64,000 bases of DNA, taken from positions 1 through 64,000 of the forward strand of contig NZ_ML771899.1 in NCBI RefSeq assembly GCF_009733535.1, read 5' to 3'. This document shows, piece after piece, positions 1 to 8,464 of the stretch (position 1 is its first letter; each line of letters starts with the position of its first letter). The stretch is from Sphingobacterium endophyticum (lineage in GTDB: Bacteria > Bacteroidota > Bacteroidia > Sphingobacteriales > Sphingobacteriaceae). The notes under the pieces are model-generated. The model was not told the DNA's origin. It did no database searches and worked only from the letters and a program-made list of their open reading frames with translations. The position numbers and the translations under genes are program-made.

Positions 1-2
1 GA

Positions 3-86
3 ATAGCCATGGAGCTCCGGGATATGATAACTGCTATTCTAATCATATTTGCAGGAGGCGACCCAGGTAAAGTTTTTAAAACATAA
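3..86 (+). CDS. C-terminal end of an unidentified protein (partial)
   Basis: An open frame enters from the left edge and gives 27 residues ending in GGDPGKVFKT before a TAA stop. The next downstream element is a pair of hairpins that look like a terminator, which supports this as a true gene end. The fragment carries a hydrophobic stretch (ITAILIIF) but is too short to assign to a family. The porin that follows often sits near ammonium transport or nitrogen genes in Bacteroidota, but this tail does not match the PII or Amt C-termini known to me. Confidence 0.45.
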   Translation: MAMELRDMITAILIIFAGGDPGKVFKT

Positions 87-89
87 AAA

Positions 90-145
90 ATGGTCGGAAT
101 TTCTTCCGACCATGACTACGCGAAAGCGTGGCTTTTTGTGTTTTT
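90..145 (+). terminator. Double-hairpin transcription terminator
   Basis: A perfect 10-bp inverted repeat (ATGGTCGGAA at 90-99, TTCCGACCAT at 104-113) with a 4-nt loop starts three bases after the stop of the partial gene. A second small hairpin follows (ACGC-GAAA-GCGT, 118-129, with a GAAA tetraloop) and runs into T-rich sequence (133-145). The second hairpin with its T-tract is the likelier terminator. Confidence 0.7.
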
Positions 146-597
146 ATGAAAATATTTAATGAAAATTCCTGTCATTTTATAAAAATAAGTTCTGATTTAT
201 AAATTTTAACTCGGTAATTCTTAAAAATTTGATCTTTATTGTAGTTATTTAATTGTATTTATTTTGTTTTCGATGTAAATATTTAAAATATTATCATAAA
301 ATCCAAAAAATGTTACGATTCTTAATAAATAATTGCGTGTAAATTGATTAAAATCTTATTTATTAATACGTAAATCCATTAAAAACATATTTTATTTTAA
401 ATTTATTTAATAAATAAACAATTTATTTGTAACATTGATTATTAAAATCATTAAAAACAATTAAAATGATATTATTTAGTTGTTTTGTTTTCAGTTTTTA
501 TGAGTATTAATAGTAGAATATCTTTATTGTTGTCATTTTATTTGATTTTTTATGTTTTTTTCTATTAAAACAGACTTAAATCCTAAAAAAACAAATT
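146..597. other. AT-rich intergenic region upstream of the porin
   Basis: About 450 bp of extremely A/T-rich DNA with no credible ORF. A weak promoter match, TATCTTTA at 519-526 (consensus TAnnTTTG), lies about 70 bp before the porin start, with no clear -33 element. Nothing else is recognisable. Confidence 0.5.
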
Positions 598-1635
598 ATG
601 ACTAGATTAATCCTAACAATTGTAGGTTTTTTAACAGTGAACTTTGCATTTTCTCAGGAAAATGATGCATTACAGATAAGCGGATATGCGGATGCTTATT
701 GGAAATATGATTTTTCTAAACAGGAAAATATCAAAACCTATTTTGCCAACGACCAGAATTCCATTTCCTTAGGAATGTTAGGGATTGGCTTAAAGAAAGC
801 GTTGGGTAAAGCTTCATTTGTAGGCGAGCTTGCATTTGGGCCGCGTGGACAATATTTGAGTATACCAAATGGGGATGGACAAGAAGCTAATTCTTCAAAT
901 TCCTTTCATATTCAAAATTTATATGCTAGTTATAGCTTTACAGACAAGTTCAGCATGACGGCTGGATATATGGGTACTTTCGTTGGATATGAAGTTATTT
1001 CTCCAGCTTCAAATTTTCACTATTCTACATCCTACCTTTTCGGTGCAGGGCCTTTTCAGAATGCTGGAATAAAGGCAAATTATATATTTTCGGAAAAGGT
1101 ATCAGCCATGGTTGGGCTATTTAATGATTGGAATGTATATCGTGACCTGAATGGCGTCTCACATATTGGAGCTCAAGTTAGTATTAATCCGGTTGAAGGG
1201 CTAACTACCTATTTAAACTTTCTAACCGGTAGTTCAGCAGGTGGAGAGGAAAATTATAGTTCAGGAACTCTTTTTGATTTAGTGGCAACATATTCATTCT
1301 CCGAGCATTTCGATCTTGCGTTAAACGCCGCAGATTATGAATTCAAAGCAGGAGGGGGGTATCAGGGGGTAGCTTTATATCCAAAATATAACCTAAGTGA
1401 ACATATTGGATTAGGAATTAGGGGCGAGTATTTTCGAACTAAGGATACTGAAACAACCTCTGCTAATTCAGTTGCTTCATTTACTTTATCGGCACAGCTG
1501 AAACATAAAGGCTTAACAGTTATTCCCGAACTTAGATTAGATCATGACGATAGTGAAGCATTCCTTAAAACTGATGGGGTCTCGCCCACAAAACAAGCAG
1601 CCCAGGCTTCAATAGCATTGGTATATGCATTTTAA
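598..1635 (+). CDS. Outer membrane beta-barrel porin, BBP2/OmpL-like
   Basis: The 345-residue product has a Sec signal peptide (hydrophobic to about residue 18, cleavage near FAFSQ). It continues as amphipathic beta strands separated by short turns and ends in VYAF, a terminal aromatic typical of BAM-inserted barrels. Length and pattern fit the BBP2 family (putative beta-barrel porin-2) of Bacteroidota. The likely role is passive diffusion of small solutes across the outer membrane; the substrate cannot be told from sequence. It stands alone between two terminators, so it is probably monocistronic. Family assignment is from general resemblance, not from a single diagnostic motif. Confidence 0.75.
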   Translation: MTRLILTIVGFLTVNFAFSQENDALQISGYADAYWKYDFSKQENIKTYFANDQNSISLGMLGIGLKKALGKASFVGELAFGPRGQYLSIPNGDGQEANSSNSFHIQNLYASYSFTDKFSMTAGYMGTFVGYEVISPASNFHYSTSYLFGAGPFQNAGIKANYIFSEKVSAMVGLFNDWNVYRDLNGVSHIGAQVSINPVEGLTTYLNFLTGSSAGGEENYSSGTLFDLVATYSFSEHFDLALNAADYEFKAGGGYQGVALYPKYNLSEHIGLGIRGEYFRTKDTETTSANSVASFTLSAQLKHKGLTVIPELRLDHDDSEAFLKTDGVSPTKQAAQASIALVYAF

Positions 1636-1646
1636 CTTTTAAATGA

Positions 1647-1683
1647 AAAGGGTTCAGTCAGCAATCGCTGTACCGAACCCTTT
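1647..1683. terminator. Bidirectional terminator between convergent genes
   Basis: AAAGGGTTC (1647-1655) pairs perfectly with GAACCCTTT (1675-1683); further short pairing (AGC/GCT) is possible inside the loop. A-rich flank on the left and T-rich on the right let it serve both the porin and the minus-strand gene that follows. Confidence 0.7.
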
Positions 1684-1690
1684 CTCATCA

Positions 1691-2140
1691 TTAATCAGTG
1701 TTTTCTTTTTGTGACTTCAATTCAGTTATTTCTTTTCTCAATGACTCAATTTGTTCCTGTTGTTCCTGGATCGCTGCTACAAGAACTGGGATTAATTCAG
1801 TTTTATCCACTTCAGCAACCTTATTGACTTTCGTTGAGTTTTTACCTGCACTTGTTAAAAAGGAATTGGTTTTGATCAAATCAGGATAGTTTTTAGAAAC
1901 TTCGGATTGAAGAAATCCAAGTTGGTTGCCTGCTGGCAATTGATTCCCCAACTCTTTAGATTTTTTACTGTCATACTGAAATGTAATTGGTTCCAACAAC
2001 TTGATTGTGGATATCCCATCCTTAACCTTACTGATATTGGTTTTTAAATCGTCCGCGTTTATTTGTTGAGCAAATAATGTATTTGTTGAAATTAATGTAG
2101 ACAGCAATACGCTGAATACGATCAGATATAATGTTTTCAT
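1691..2140 (-). CDS. Small secreted protein resembling a tail-fibre/S74 chaperone-type C-terminal domain
   Basis: The 149-residue protein has a signal peptide (about residues 1-24, cleaved near LFAQQ). The mature part contains a pattern seen in C-terminal intramolecular chaperone (peptidase S74-like) domains of Bacteroidota tail-fibre-domain proteins: LLEPITFQYD, then LGFLQSEVSKNYPDLI, then ELIPVLVAAIQEQQEQIESL, leading into a heptad coiled coil at the C-terminus. In those larger proteins the domain trimerises and releases itself; here it stands alone without the usual N-terminal repeats. The S-K catalytic pair cannot be placed with certainty. The gene lies 42 bp downstream of another small minus-strand gene, probably in one transcript. 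Confidence 0.6.
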   Translation of the reverse strand: MKTLYLIVFSVLLSTLISTNTLFAQQINADDLKTNISKVKDGISTIKLLEPITFQYDSKKSKELGNQLPAGNQLGFLQSEVSKNYPDLIKTNSFLTSAGKNSTKVNKVAEVDKTELIPVLVAAIQEQQEQIESLRKEITELKSQKENTD

Positions 2141-2181
2141 GATATAATTTTATTTTAAAAATTTGACACGTTTACCGATGT

Positions 2182-2499
2182 CTATACGGTTTGTGGGTAA
2201 GCCGCAAAATTTGGAGGAGGATAATGTCGAAAATGAATGGTCGATGGTAATTTCATTTTCTGATTCGAGAACAATACCTTGCAAACTTGAATGGGTAAAC
2301 TACAGCTGATATCAATAAAATTCAGGAATTCATCTTCTAATGATTTTTTTAAAAGTTCTTCTTCATCAGAGGACTGATCCGCAAACTCCATTTGATCAAT
2401 TATTGGATTGGACTCCAAATGCATATGCCTTCCTAGCAACACTACGAAAATTAAAATTATCACTGAGCATATTTGGACCGCAAACCTGTTTTTCATCAA
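2182..2499 (-). CDS. Small membrane-anchored hypothetical protein
   Basis: This is a 105-residue protein not recognised as a known family. It has one N-terminal hydrophobic helix (about residues 8-24, ICSVIILIFVVLLG), an acidic stretch (SSDEEELLKKSLEDE), two cysteines (C66 and C73) that could form a disulfide outside the membrane, and a C-terminus rich in proline and aromatics (HYPPPNF). The order is consistent with a signal-anchored or secreted small envelope protein. A -7-like box reading TATTTTTG on the minus strand (2523-2530) is correctly placed upstream. It is likely co-transcribed with the S74-like gene. Confidence 0.5.
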   Translation of the reverse strand: MMKNRFAVQICSVIILIFVVLLGRHMHLESNPIIDQMEFADQSSDEEELLKKSLEDEFLNFIDISCSLPIQVCKVLFSNQKMKLPSTIHFRHYPPPNFAAYPQTV

Positions 2500-2880
2500 A
2501 TGTTAAGCAAGTATTATGTCCACAAAAATAAGAAAAAATTTAATCTTTTAATAGGAAAATAATTCGTTACTAATTGATAGTTAACAGTTTATGATTTTGA
2601 TGATTCTTCCTTTTTTAATTTTGTTTTTTTTCATCTTTTATCAAAAGAAGTATTTATTTCTTTAAATCTAACCTAGAAATTTCAGCACATTGAATTGTTA
2701 AGTGGATTTAGAAGCATTTTAGCTTTCAATTCATCGAGGATGCTTATGGAATGAATATTTTAATGAATTTTTACGGCTCATTTAGGGAAATCAAAAGGTA
2801 ATTTTTAAAATACATGGAATTTTGCTTTTAGGAAATGCCGTTATTTATCAAAAAAAGCCTTCCAAAGCTATTTATAAAAC
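2500..2880. other. Intergenic region with candidate minus-strand promoter
   Basis: About 380 bp without a gene. CAAAAATA at 2523-2530 reads TATTTTTG on the minus strand, a full match to the Bacteroidota -7 box, about 24 bp before the 105-residue gene; the -33 element is not clear. The rest is AT-rich with nothing recognisable. Confidence 0.4.
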
Positions 2881-2910
2881 AAAAATAGGAAGATCAATAT
2901 TAATCTTCCT
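2881..2910 (-). terminator. Terminator overlapping the stop codon of the START-like gene
   Basis: AGGAAGAT (2887-2894) and ATCTTCCT (2903-2910) form a perfect 8-bp stem. The loop contains the stop codon of the gene at 2900. On the minus strand the stem is followed by a T-rich run (complement of 2881-2886). Confidence 0.65.
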
Positions 2911-3286
2911 CTTCGTAAAATTCCTGTAACGATGAAATATAAGGGTCATCCCATCCTTCGGCAATATCCGAATAGGCTTCATCAGGAATATTGGTCTGCC
3001 TAACTTCCAGGGATGTACCTTTTTTATGCTCATGAAGTTTTAGCGTTACGATTGAAGGTTCCTCCTGTTCTCCAAAATACCATTCTTGAACAATTTTGCT
3101 AAATGGCTCCAATTCTACGAATTTACCCTCTATTGCACCGTCCCACATGGAGAATTCACCTCCAGGTACAGGGTCAATCGTAACAAGGTCACCGGTCCAT
3201 AGACGAATGGTGATCTCGGTCGTCAATGCTCGGTATAATTCCTCCGGCGTAGCTGGAATTGTATAATATTTTTTAAAATCTTTCAT
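2900..3286 (-). CDS. START-like/AHSA1-type SRPBCC domain protein
   Basis: The 128-residue cytosolic protein covers one SRPBCC fold. It opens with the typical segment KYYTIPATPEELYRALT, has LWTGD and GGEFSMWDGAIEGKFVELEP in the middle, and KIVQEWYF followed by VTLKLHEHKKGTSLEVRQTN near the end. These are the hallmarks of AHSA1 (Aha1 C-terminal-like) proteins, which bind hydrophobic ligands or interact with chaperones. The C-terminus is strongly acidic (EFYEEED). It is divergent from the methyltransferase gene next to it. The exact function is unknown. Confidence 0.75.
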   Translation of the reverse strand: MKDFKKYYTIPATPEELYRALTTEITIRLWTGDLVTIDPVPGGEFSMWDGAIEGKFVELEPFSKIVQEWYFGEQEEPSIVTLKLHEHKKGTSLEVRQTNIPDEAYSDIAEGWDDPYISSLQEFYEEED

Positions 3287-3345
3287 TCTTATAGTAAAGG
3301 GAAAAAAATAATTCCTGTAAATTTACATAGATTTATTAGCATAAT

Positions 3346-4713
3346 ATGAGTAATATTCTTCCGAATTCTTTAATCGAACGTTTGGGGTCAAACCCTTTCT
3401 TTGATCAAGAAGCTTTTATAGCCGCACACGAAAATGGAGAAAAACTAACCTCTATCCGCATAAACCCCAATAAAAAGACAAACTTAGCATTTAAACTTGA
3501 ACGGCAGGTGCCATGGTGTAGAGAAGGGTACTATTTGGATGAAAGGCCAAGGTTTACCCTAGATCCTTTGTTCCATGCTGGTTGTTACTATGTTCAGGAA
3601 GCCTCATCAATGTTTATAGCCCATATTCTTGAATTCCTAAATATTGCAAATGAGGATATCAGAGCTTTGGATTTATGTGCTGCACCCGGAGGTAAGTCTA
3701 CGCTATTGAATTCTATTTTAACGCCCAATAGTTTGCTCGTTGCCAATGAAATAATAAAGAGCAGATCTGTGATCCTTCAAGAAAACCTGATGCGTTGGGG
3801 GAGTGCAAATGTCGTTGTTTCCAATAATGATCCTTCAGCATTCAAAAGGCTGCCAGGTTTCTTTGATTTGGCGGTCGTTGATGCTCCCTGTTCAGGCTCA
3901 GGGATGTTCAGAAAGGATGAGGATAGCATTGATGAATGGTCCGAGGCTAATGTTAAGTTGTGTAGGGAAAGACAGCAGCGGATTCTGTCTGAAGTGGTCG
4001 GGTCCATCAGTACAAACGGTACCTTACTCTATTCAACATGTTCCTACTCCAGGGAAGAAAATGAGGACATTTTAGATTGGTTGATTGAAGAATATGGATT
4101 TGAAAGTGTTCAAATTCCTTTCAAGAAGGACTGGGGTATTGAAGAGACTATTTCAGAACGGAATAAAGCTTTTGGTTATAGGTTCTACCCTCATAGAACT
4201 CAGGGGGAAGGTTTCTTTATTTCGGTTTTGAAGCTGAAGGGCATTCAGCCTAGCTTTCCGCTCAAGAAAATCAAGGTCGAGAAATCTCCGGTTCCAAAAG
4301 AAGGGTTGTCACCCTGGGTCAATCAGATTGATAACTTTTCAACATTAGTCCATAATGAAAATGTACATATCTTTCCGAAAAATTTAGAAAGTAGTATTAA
4401 GGCCATTCAGCAGGTACTCTACCTAAAGAATGCCGGCACAATGATTGGAAAATGGTTAGGAAAGGAATTGGTCCCATCGCATGATCTTGCAATGAGTATA
4501 CATCATCCTAAAAATATTGAATCTTTGGAATTAAAACTGGAAGATGCCCAGGACTTTTTAAGAAAGGAGCAATTGGATATCGAATTGTTTAGTTCGGTAA
4601 AGATAGGCTGGTGTCTTATAACTTATAATGAAGTTGCCTTGGGTTGGGTCAAGGTATTGGGCAACCGCATCAATAATTATTACCCTAAGGAAGTAAGGAT
4701 TGCCAACCTATAG
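3346..4713 (+). CDS. rRNA cytosine-C5 methyltransferase, RsmF/NOL1-NOP2-Sun family
   Basis: The 455-residue protein is a SAM-dependent m5C RNA methyltransferase. Motif I reads DLCAAPGGKS (about 109-118). The motif IV cysteine pair is in DAPCSG (C182) and the motif VI catalytic cysteine is in STCSYS (C232), so both cysteines of the family are present. The C-terminal third (about 290-455) resembles the RNA-binding domain of RsmF, which modifies 16S rRNA; which base is modified here is inferred, not visible. It overlaps the end of coaBC by 6 bp tail to tail. No strong promoter box was seen in the 59-bp divergent gap. Confidence 0.85.
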   Translation: MSNILPNSLIERLGSNPFFDQEAFIAAHENGEKLTSIRINPNKKTNLAFKLERQVPWCREGYYLDERPRFTLDPLFHAGCYYVQEASSMFIAHILEFLNIANEDIRALDLCAAPGGKSTLLNSILTPNSLLVANEIIKSRSVILQENLMRWGSANVVVSNNDPSAFKRLPGFFDLAVVDAPCSGSGMFRKDEDSIDEWSEANVKLCRERQQRILSEVVGSISTNGTLLYSTCSYSREENEDILDWLIEEYGFESVQIPFKKDWGIEETISERNKAFGYRFYPHRTQGEGFFISVLKLKGIQPSFPLKKIKVEKSPVPKEGLSPWVNQIDNFSTLVHNENVHIFPKNLESSIKAIQQVLYLKNAGTMIGKWLGKELVPSHDLAMSIHHPKNIESLELKLEDAQDFLRKEQLDIELFSSVKIGWCLITYNEVALGWVKVLGNRINNYYPKEVRIANL

Positions 4714-5919
4714 GCCCAAACTCTCTTGATGCTTGATGATCAGGCGGCATATATCTTTGGCGACCTCCGTTTTTGACTTTAAATCAAAGGTTAGGATTTC
4801 AGCATTTTTATCGATTACGGTTATTTTGTTGGTGTCGTGAGCAAAGCCAGCTCCTTTATCCTGCATGGAGTTGAGTACAATAAAATCCAGGTTTTTTCGA
4901 CGAAGCTTACCGATTGCATTTTCCAATTCATTATTTGTTTCCAGTGCAAATCCAACAAGCGTTTGATTTTCATGTTTCCTAGTGCCTAAAGTTGCGAGGA
5001 TATCCGTTGTCTTTTTCAGGGAAATCGTAAAATCCTCAGCTTTTTTCTTGATTTTCTGATCTGCGACCTCGGTAGGGGTATAATCTGCGACCGCTGCACT
5101 CATCACCGTGATATCAGCCTGGTCAAAGAATTTTGAACATGCATCTAGCATCTCGGCAGCTGATTGAACGGCAATCCTGTTTATTCCCACAGCAGGGCTT
5201 AATACCGTCGGTCCACTGACGAGCGTAACCTCAGCACCTAGCTCATGCAACCTATTGGCAATCGCATAACCCATCTTCCCACTGGAATGATTTCCGATAA
5301 AACGGACCGGATCAATTGCTTCATAAGTTGGTCCCGCTGATACCAGAGCTTTCTTCCCCTTTAGGGGCATTCCTTTCTCGAAAAAGTCAAGGATATACGC
5401 AAAGATTTCCTCCGGTTCTGCAAGTCTGCCCTCTCCAACCAATCCACTGGCAAGCTCTCCTTTTCCCGGTGGAATAATTACGTTGCCATACGATTTCAGA
5501 AGCTCTATGTTATTGTTGACAGAAGGATGTATCCACATATCAAGATCCATGGCTGGAGCAATCAGTACCCTACTTTTTGCAGAAAGATAAACGGCTTGTA
5601 AAAGGTTGTCACATATTCCCTGTGCGCATTTTGCGATGGTATTTGCCGTCGCCGGTGCAATTAATATTAAATCAGCAGACTCGGCAACATGGACATGGTT
5701 GTTCCATTCCCCAGTTTTTTGATCATAGTAATCAACAAATACGGGGTTATTGGATAGGGTGGAAAGAGTAAGTGGAGTAATAAATTGTGTTGCTTCTTGG
5801 GTCATGATAACCTGAACAGAAGCATCCGCTTTTCTTAGTAATCTCACCAATGTTGCAATCTTATAAGCGGCGATGCTGCCGCTTATACCGATTACAATAT
5901 GTTTGTCTCTTAAAGACAT
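4708..5919 (-). CDS. coaBC: Bifunctional phosphopantothenoylcysteine decarboxylase/phosphopantothenate-cysteine ligase
   Basis: The 403-residue fusion enzyme performs two steps of coenzyme A synthesis: ligation of cysteine to 4'-phosphopantothenate, then decarboxylation to 4'-phosphopantetheine. The N-terminal CoaC flavoprotein half shows GSIAAYK, the active-site His region [11 protein letters not shown] and [10 protein letters not shown]. The CoaB half begins at [22 protein letters not shown] (around residue 193) and has the SAAVADYTP segment and a Lys-rich patch (KIKKKAED). Full family length. It is the third gene of the bamD-rpoZ-coaBC run, 9 bp after rpoZ, an arrangement common in Bacteroidota. 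Confidence 0.95.
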   Translation of the reverse strand: MSLRDKHIVIGISGSIAAYKIATLVRLLRKADASVQVIMTQEATQFITPLTLSTLSNNPVFVDYYDQKTGEWNNHVHVAESADLILIAPATANTIAKCAQGICDNLLQAVYLSAKSRVLIAPAMDLDMWIHPSVNNNIELLKSYGNVIIPPGKGELASGLVGEGRLAEPEEIFAYILDFFEKGMPLKGKKALVSAGPTYEAIDPVRFIGNHSSGKMGYAIANRLHELGAEVTLVSGPTVLSPAVGINRIAVQSAAEMLDACSKFFDQADITVMSAAVADYTPTEVADQKIKKKAEDFTISLKKTTDILATLGTRKHENQTLVGFALETNNELENAIGKLRRKNLDFIVLNSMQDKGAGFAHDTNKITVIDKNAEILTFDLKSKTEVAKDICRLIIKHQESLGL

Positions 5920-5928
5920 GGTAATATC

Positions 5929-6255
5929 TTACTCTTGTTCTTTTGTAGGGTTTCTGTAGTAAACCTGGTCATGTAAAAACTCATCAATAGCAATCAATGT
6001 AGGTTTTGGCAACCTCTCGTAATGCTTTGAGATTTCAATTTGCTCACGGTTTTCAAATACTTCCTCCAAGTTATCGTTGCTGCTAGCAAATTCTGATAAC
6101 TTTTGGCTTAATTCTTCTTTAACATCTACTGAGATTTGATTAGCGCGTTTGCTAATAACCACGATAGACTCATAAAGATTGTCTGTTGTTTTGTCCAACT
6201 CTCTTAAATCCCTGGTTACAGTTGAGTTAGGAGCCGTATTTTTATTCTGATTCAT
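5929..6255 (-). CDS. rpoZ: DNA-directed RNA polymerase omega subunit (Bacteroidota type)
   Basis: The 108-residue protein matches the Bacteroidota form of omega, which binds the beta-prime subunit and stabilises RNA polymerase. The diagnostic core is NLYESIVVISKRANQIS, the equivalent of the conserved R-A-x-Q-I helix of omega/Rpb6. The C-terminal half (HYERLPKPTLIAIDEFL) is characteristic of this phylum and longer than in Proteobacteria. It lies between bamD (29 bp upstream) and coaBC (9 bp downstream). Confidence 0.9.
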   Translation of the reverse strand: MNQNKNTAPNSTVTRDLRELDKTTDNLYESIVVISKRANQISVDVKEELSQKLSEFASSNDNLEEVFENREQIEISKHYERLPKPTLIAIDEFLHDQVYYRNPTKEQE

Positions 6256-6284
6256 ATATAAATAAAAATGGATATACTATTTAA

Positions 6285-7208
6285 CTATTGATTGCTTGTA
6301 TTGTTTTCTAAAGGAATGCCGTTAGGCGTTGAAATCCCTAGGTCTTCCTCACGTTGCTTTCTTGCCTTTTCATCATTGGCAATGATTTTTAAAGCGGTTG
6401 CAATTTTACGATCAGCACTGCTGCGCAGTCCATTCAGCTCATTTGAATATTTGCTTTCCGGAAAGTGTTCGATAAAGCTGTCATAAAAATCAATCATCTG
6501 ATTGAATCTTTCCTCCTGACGGTGAGGATAGGAGTTGTCAGCGAAAAGATATTGTGATTTTACCAATAGGTATTCAATATCTTCGGCGTGTCTTGTATCG
6601 GGATAAACCTTTAATACATTCTCCAAGGCGATTACTGCAGCGCGGTAATCATCGGGAAGGCCCATGTTATAATATAGTTTGGCATTATCAAAGGCCTTTT
6701 TCTCTAACTTGTCGCGTAAGTTCTGTATTAGATCGCCTGCTTCTTTTGCTCTTTCCGAATCAGGATATAAGTTGACAAATAACTGAAGCTGATCAATCGC
6801 CTTGCGGGTATTGTCTTGATCAAGATTTGACCTTGGGGAATCCAGATAATAACAGTAGGCGGACATAAATCTACACTCCTCTGCTCGTTCGCTGTTTGGA
6901 TAGTTGTCCGCAAAGTTCTTAAAGTGAAATCTTGCCGATATATAATCCTTTAATTTATATGCTGAAAATGCCGTATAGTAGTTCAAGTCCTCAGCATCTG
7001 CTGTGCCACGGTATTTGGTTAATAGATCCTGAAATAAAGTTAAAGCCTTACCGTACTTTTCTTTTTCGTAGTACTTTACAGCTTCCTGATACTTCATTTG
7101 CACATTGTTACTCGCGCGCAGTTTTTCGAATTTACTCTTGCAACTACCCAGTCCCAATAAAAGAAACAAGCCGACAATTAGGCTAAATACATGATTCTTT
7201 AAAAACAT
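6285..7208 (-). CDS. bamD: Outer membrane protein assembly factor BamD
   Basis: The 307-residue lipoprotein has a signal peptide with a lipobox (LGLGSC, acylated Cys23). Five TPR-like helical repeats follow: YYEKEKYGKALTLFQDLL, YISARFHFKNFADNYP, AIDQLQLFVNLYP, AVIALENVLKVYP and MIDFYDSFIEHFP. It is the essential lipoprotein partner of BamA in inserting beta-barrels into the outer membrane, acting on the periplasmic face. It heads the bamD-rpoZ-coaBC operon. A perfect promoter (TTG-N20-TATCTTTG) ends only 4 bp before the ATG, so the transcript may be leaderless; no other in-frame Met occurs before the lipobox. Confidence 0.9.
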   Translation of the reverse strand: MFLKNHVFSLIVGLFLLLGLGSCKSKFEKLRASNNVQMKYQEAVKYYEKEKYGKALTLFQDLLTKYRGTADAEDLNYYTAFSAYKLKDYISARFHFKNFADNYPNSERAEECRFMSAYCYYLDSPRSNLDQDNTRKAIDQLQLFVNLYPDSERAKEAGDLIQNLRDKLEKKAFDNAKLYYNMGLPDDYRAAVIALENVLKVYPDTRHAEDIEYLLVKSQYLFADNSYPHRQEERFNQMIDFYDSFIEHFPESKYSNELNGLRSSADRKIATALKIIANDEKARKQREEDLGISTPNGIPLENNTSNQ

Positions 7209-7212
7209 CCCA

Positions 7213-7243
7213 CAAAGATACGTGAATTAAAACTAATTTTCAA
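7213..7243 (-). promoter_or_regulatory. Promoter of bamD-rpoZ-coaBC
   Basis: On the minus strand TTG (complement of 7241-7243) is followed after 20 nt by TATCTTTG (complement of 7213-7220). This is a full match to the Bacteroidota sigma-A consensus TTG-N19-21-TAnnTTTG. The box ends 4 nt before the bamD ATG. Confidence 0.7.
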
Positions 7244-7408
7244 TTATTTAATATTACGCGAAAATACTTGATTTCAATAATTCAACTCGCTATTCCGAAA
7301 GCTTTTAACAATCTTTAACTTAAAGATGGGTTTATTGGCTGGTGGGAGCATGATATCAGGCGGACCACAGGCATTCAAAAGTCAGTTTAATGTTGAATTA
7401 CGGTTGTT

Positions 7409-7442
7409 TTTGCCGCATTTAGTTAAAATTATATTATATTTA
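7409..7442 (+). promoter_or_regulatory. Candidate promoter of the NifU-like gene
   Basis: TTTG at 7409-7412 and TATATTTA at 7435-7442 (one mismatch to TAnnTTTG), separated by 22 nt, lie 25 bp before the ATG. Weak to moderate match. Confidence 0.35.
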
Positions 7443-7467
7443 CGTTTAAATATTTTATCAAGAAATA

Positions 7468-7743
7468 ATGACCTTATTAGAAAGAGTTGAACAAGCATTG
7501 GATTCTATCAGACCGTATCTGCAGACTGATGGTGGTAATGTTTCTATTGAAGAAATTACACCGGACAACATTGTGAAGCTTAAACTGTTGGGGACTTGTG
7601 CCAATTGTTCTATGAGTATCATGACCTTTAAGGCTGGTTTGGAACAGGCCATTAAAAAGGCAGTTCCGGAGATTGTCGCTGTTGAAGCAATTAATCTCAC
7701 TGATATGAATGATCCAAACGCGATTACCCCCAACCAATTGTAA
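7468..7743 (+). CDS. NifU-family Fe-S cluster scaffold/carrier (Nfu type)
   Basis: The 91-residue protein is the stand-alone NifU C-terminal domain. It has the start pattern RVEQALDSIRPYLQTDGGNV, then the conserved LLGTCANCSMS loop whose Cys44 and Cys47 (CxxC) bind a bridging [4Fe-4S] cluster between two monomers. The role is to pass assembled Fe-S clusters to apo-enzymes; complex I subunits in the same window are potential clients, though that is inference. Start at 7468 is the first Met and gives the family's usual length. Confidence 0.9.
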   Translation: MTLLERVEQALDSIRPYLQTDGGNVSIEEITPDNIVKLKLLGTCANCSMSIMTFKAGLEQAIKKAVPEIVAVEAINLTDMNDPNAITPNQL

Positions 7744-7807
7744 TAATTTTGCCGTTAACACTATTTAACAGCATCTTACGTCTGATTTTCCCTAGTTTTG
7801 TTGCAAG

Positions 7808-8464
7808 ATGAAACTTCTACTTACATATACTATTCTTGCTGTACTGATCACAGTTGGCTTTTGTGCGAAAGGGCAAAACCAAAATATCGTGCAGGTGTCT
7901 GGCTATATATTAGCGGAAGGAACAGAAATTTCCGTGCCTTATGTTACAATTCGTAACGAAAGCTATGGTAATGAGGTTTATACAGCTAATCATGAGGGGT
8001 ATTTTTCTTTTGTTGCCCACAAAGGTGACCAGATTGTTTTTTCATCGATCGGTTATCGAACGGTAAAGATCAGCATTCCGAATGTGTCGGGCGATAAATA
8101 TACCGCTCGGATCGAAATGAGCCCTACGGTAGAGGAACTGCCCGTAATTACTGTGGGCCCGCCATTGCCTTGGGCAAGTATCGAAGAGTTTAATATGGAA
8201 TTCTTGGCCTTGAATATTGGTGGAGATGACGTATTGACAGCTAAGAGAAATCTTTCTCCCCAAGCATTAGCATCATTATCCAAACTGGTTCCGAGAAGTG
8301 CTGAAGAGATCCAGACCTATAATAATTTCCAAAGACATATCAATATGTCGAATAAGGCCATCAACCAAAATATGGCCAATCCTTTATTGAACCCATTTGC
8401 CTGGGGTCAACTGATCAATCAGATAAAAAGGGGCGATTTTAGTAGGGAGCGTCTGAAATACTAA
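7808..8464 (+). CDS. Secreted protein with carboxypeptidase-like regulatory domain
   Basis: The 218-residue protein has a signal peptide (about 1-22, ending near CAKGQ). A CarboxypepD_reg-like Ig fold (about 28-105) follows: VSGYILAEGTEISVPYVTI, then EGYFSFVAHKGDQIVFSSIGY. This N-terminal fold is common on Bacteroidota outer-membrane receptors but here there is no barrel. The remaining about 100 residues, with clustered Asn, Gln and Leu, are not recognised. The last 4 bp overlap the end of the permease on the other strand. Confidence 0.7.
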   Translation: MKLLLTYTILAVLITVGFCAKGQNQNIVQVSGYILAEGTEISVPYVTIRNESYGNEVYTANHEGYFSFVAHKGDQIVFSSIGYRTVKISIPNVSGDKYTARIEMSPTVEELPVITVGPPLPWASIEEFNMEFLALNIGGDDVLTAKRNLSPQALASLSKLVPRSAEEIQTYNNFQRHINMSNKAINQNMANPLLNPFAWGQLINQIKRGDFSRERLKY

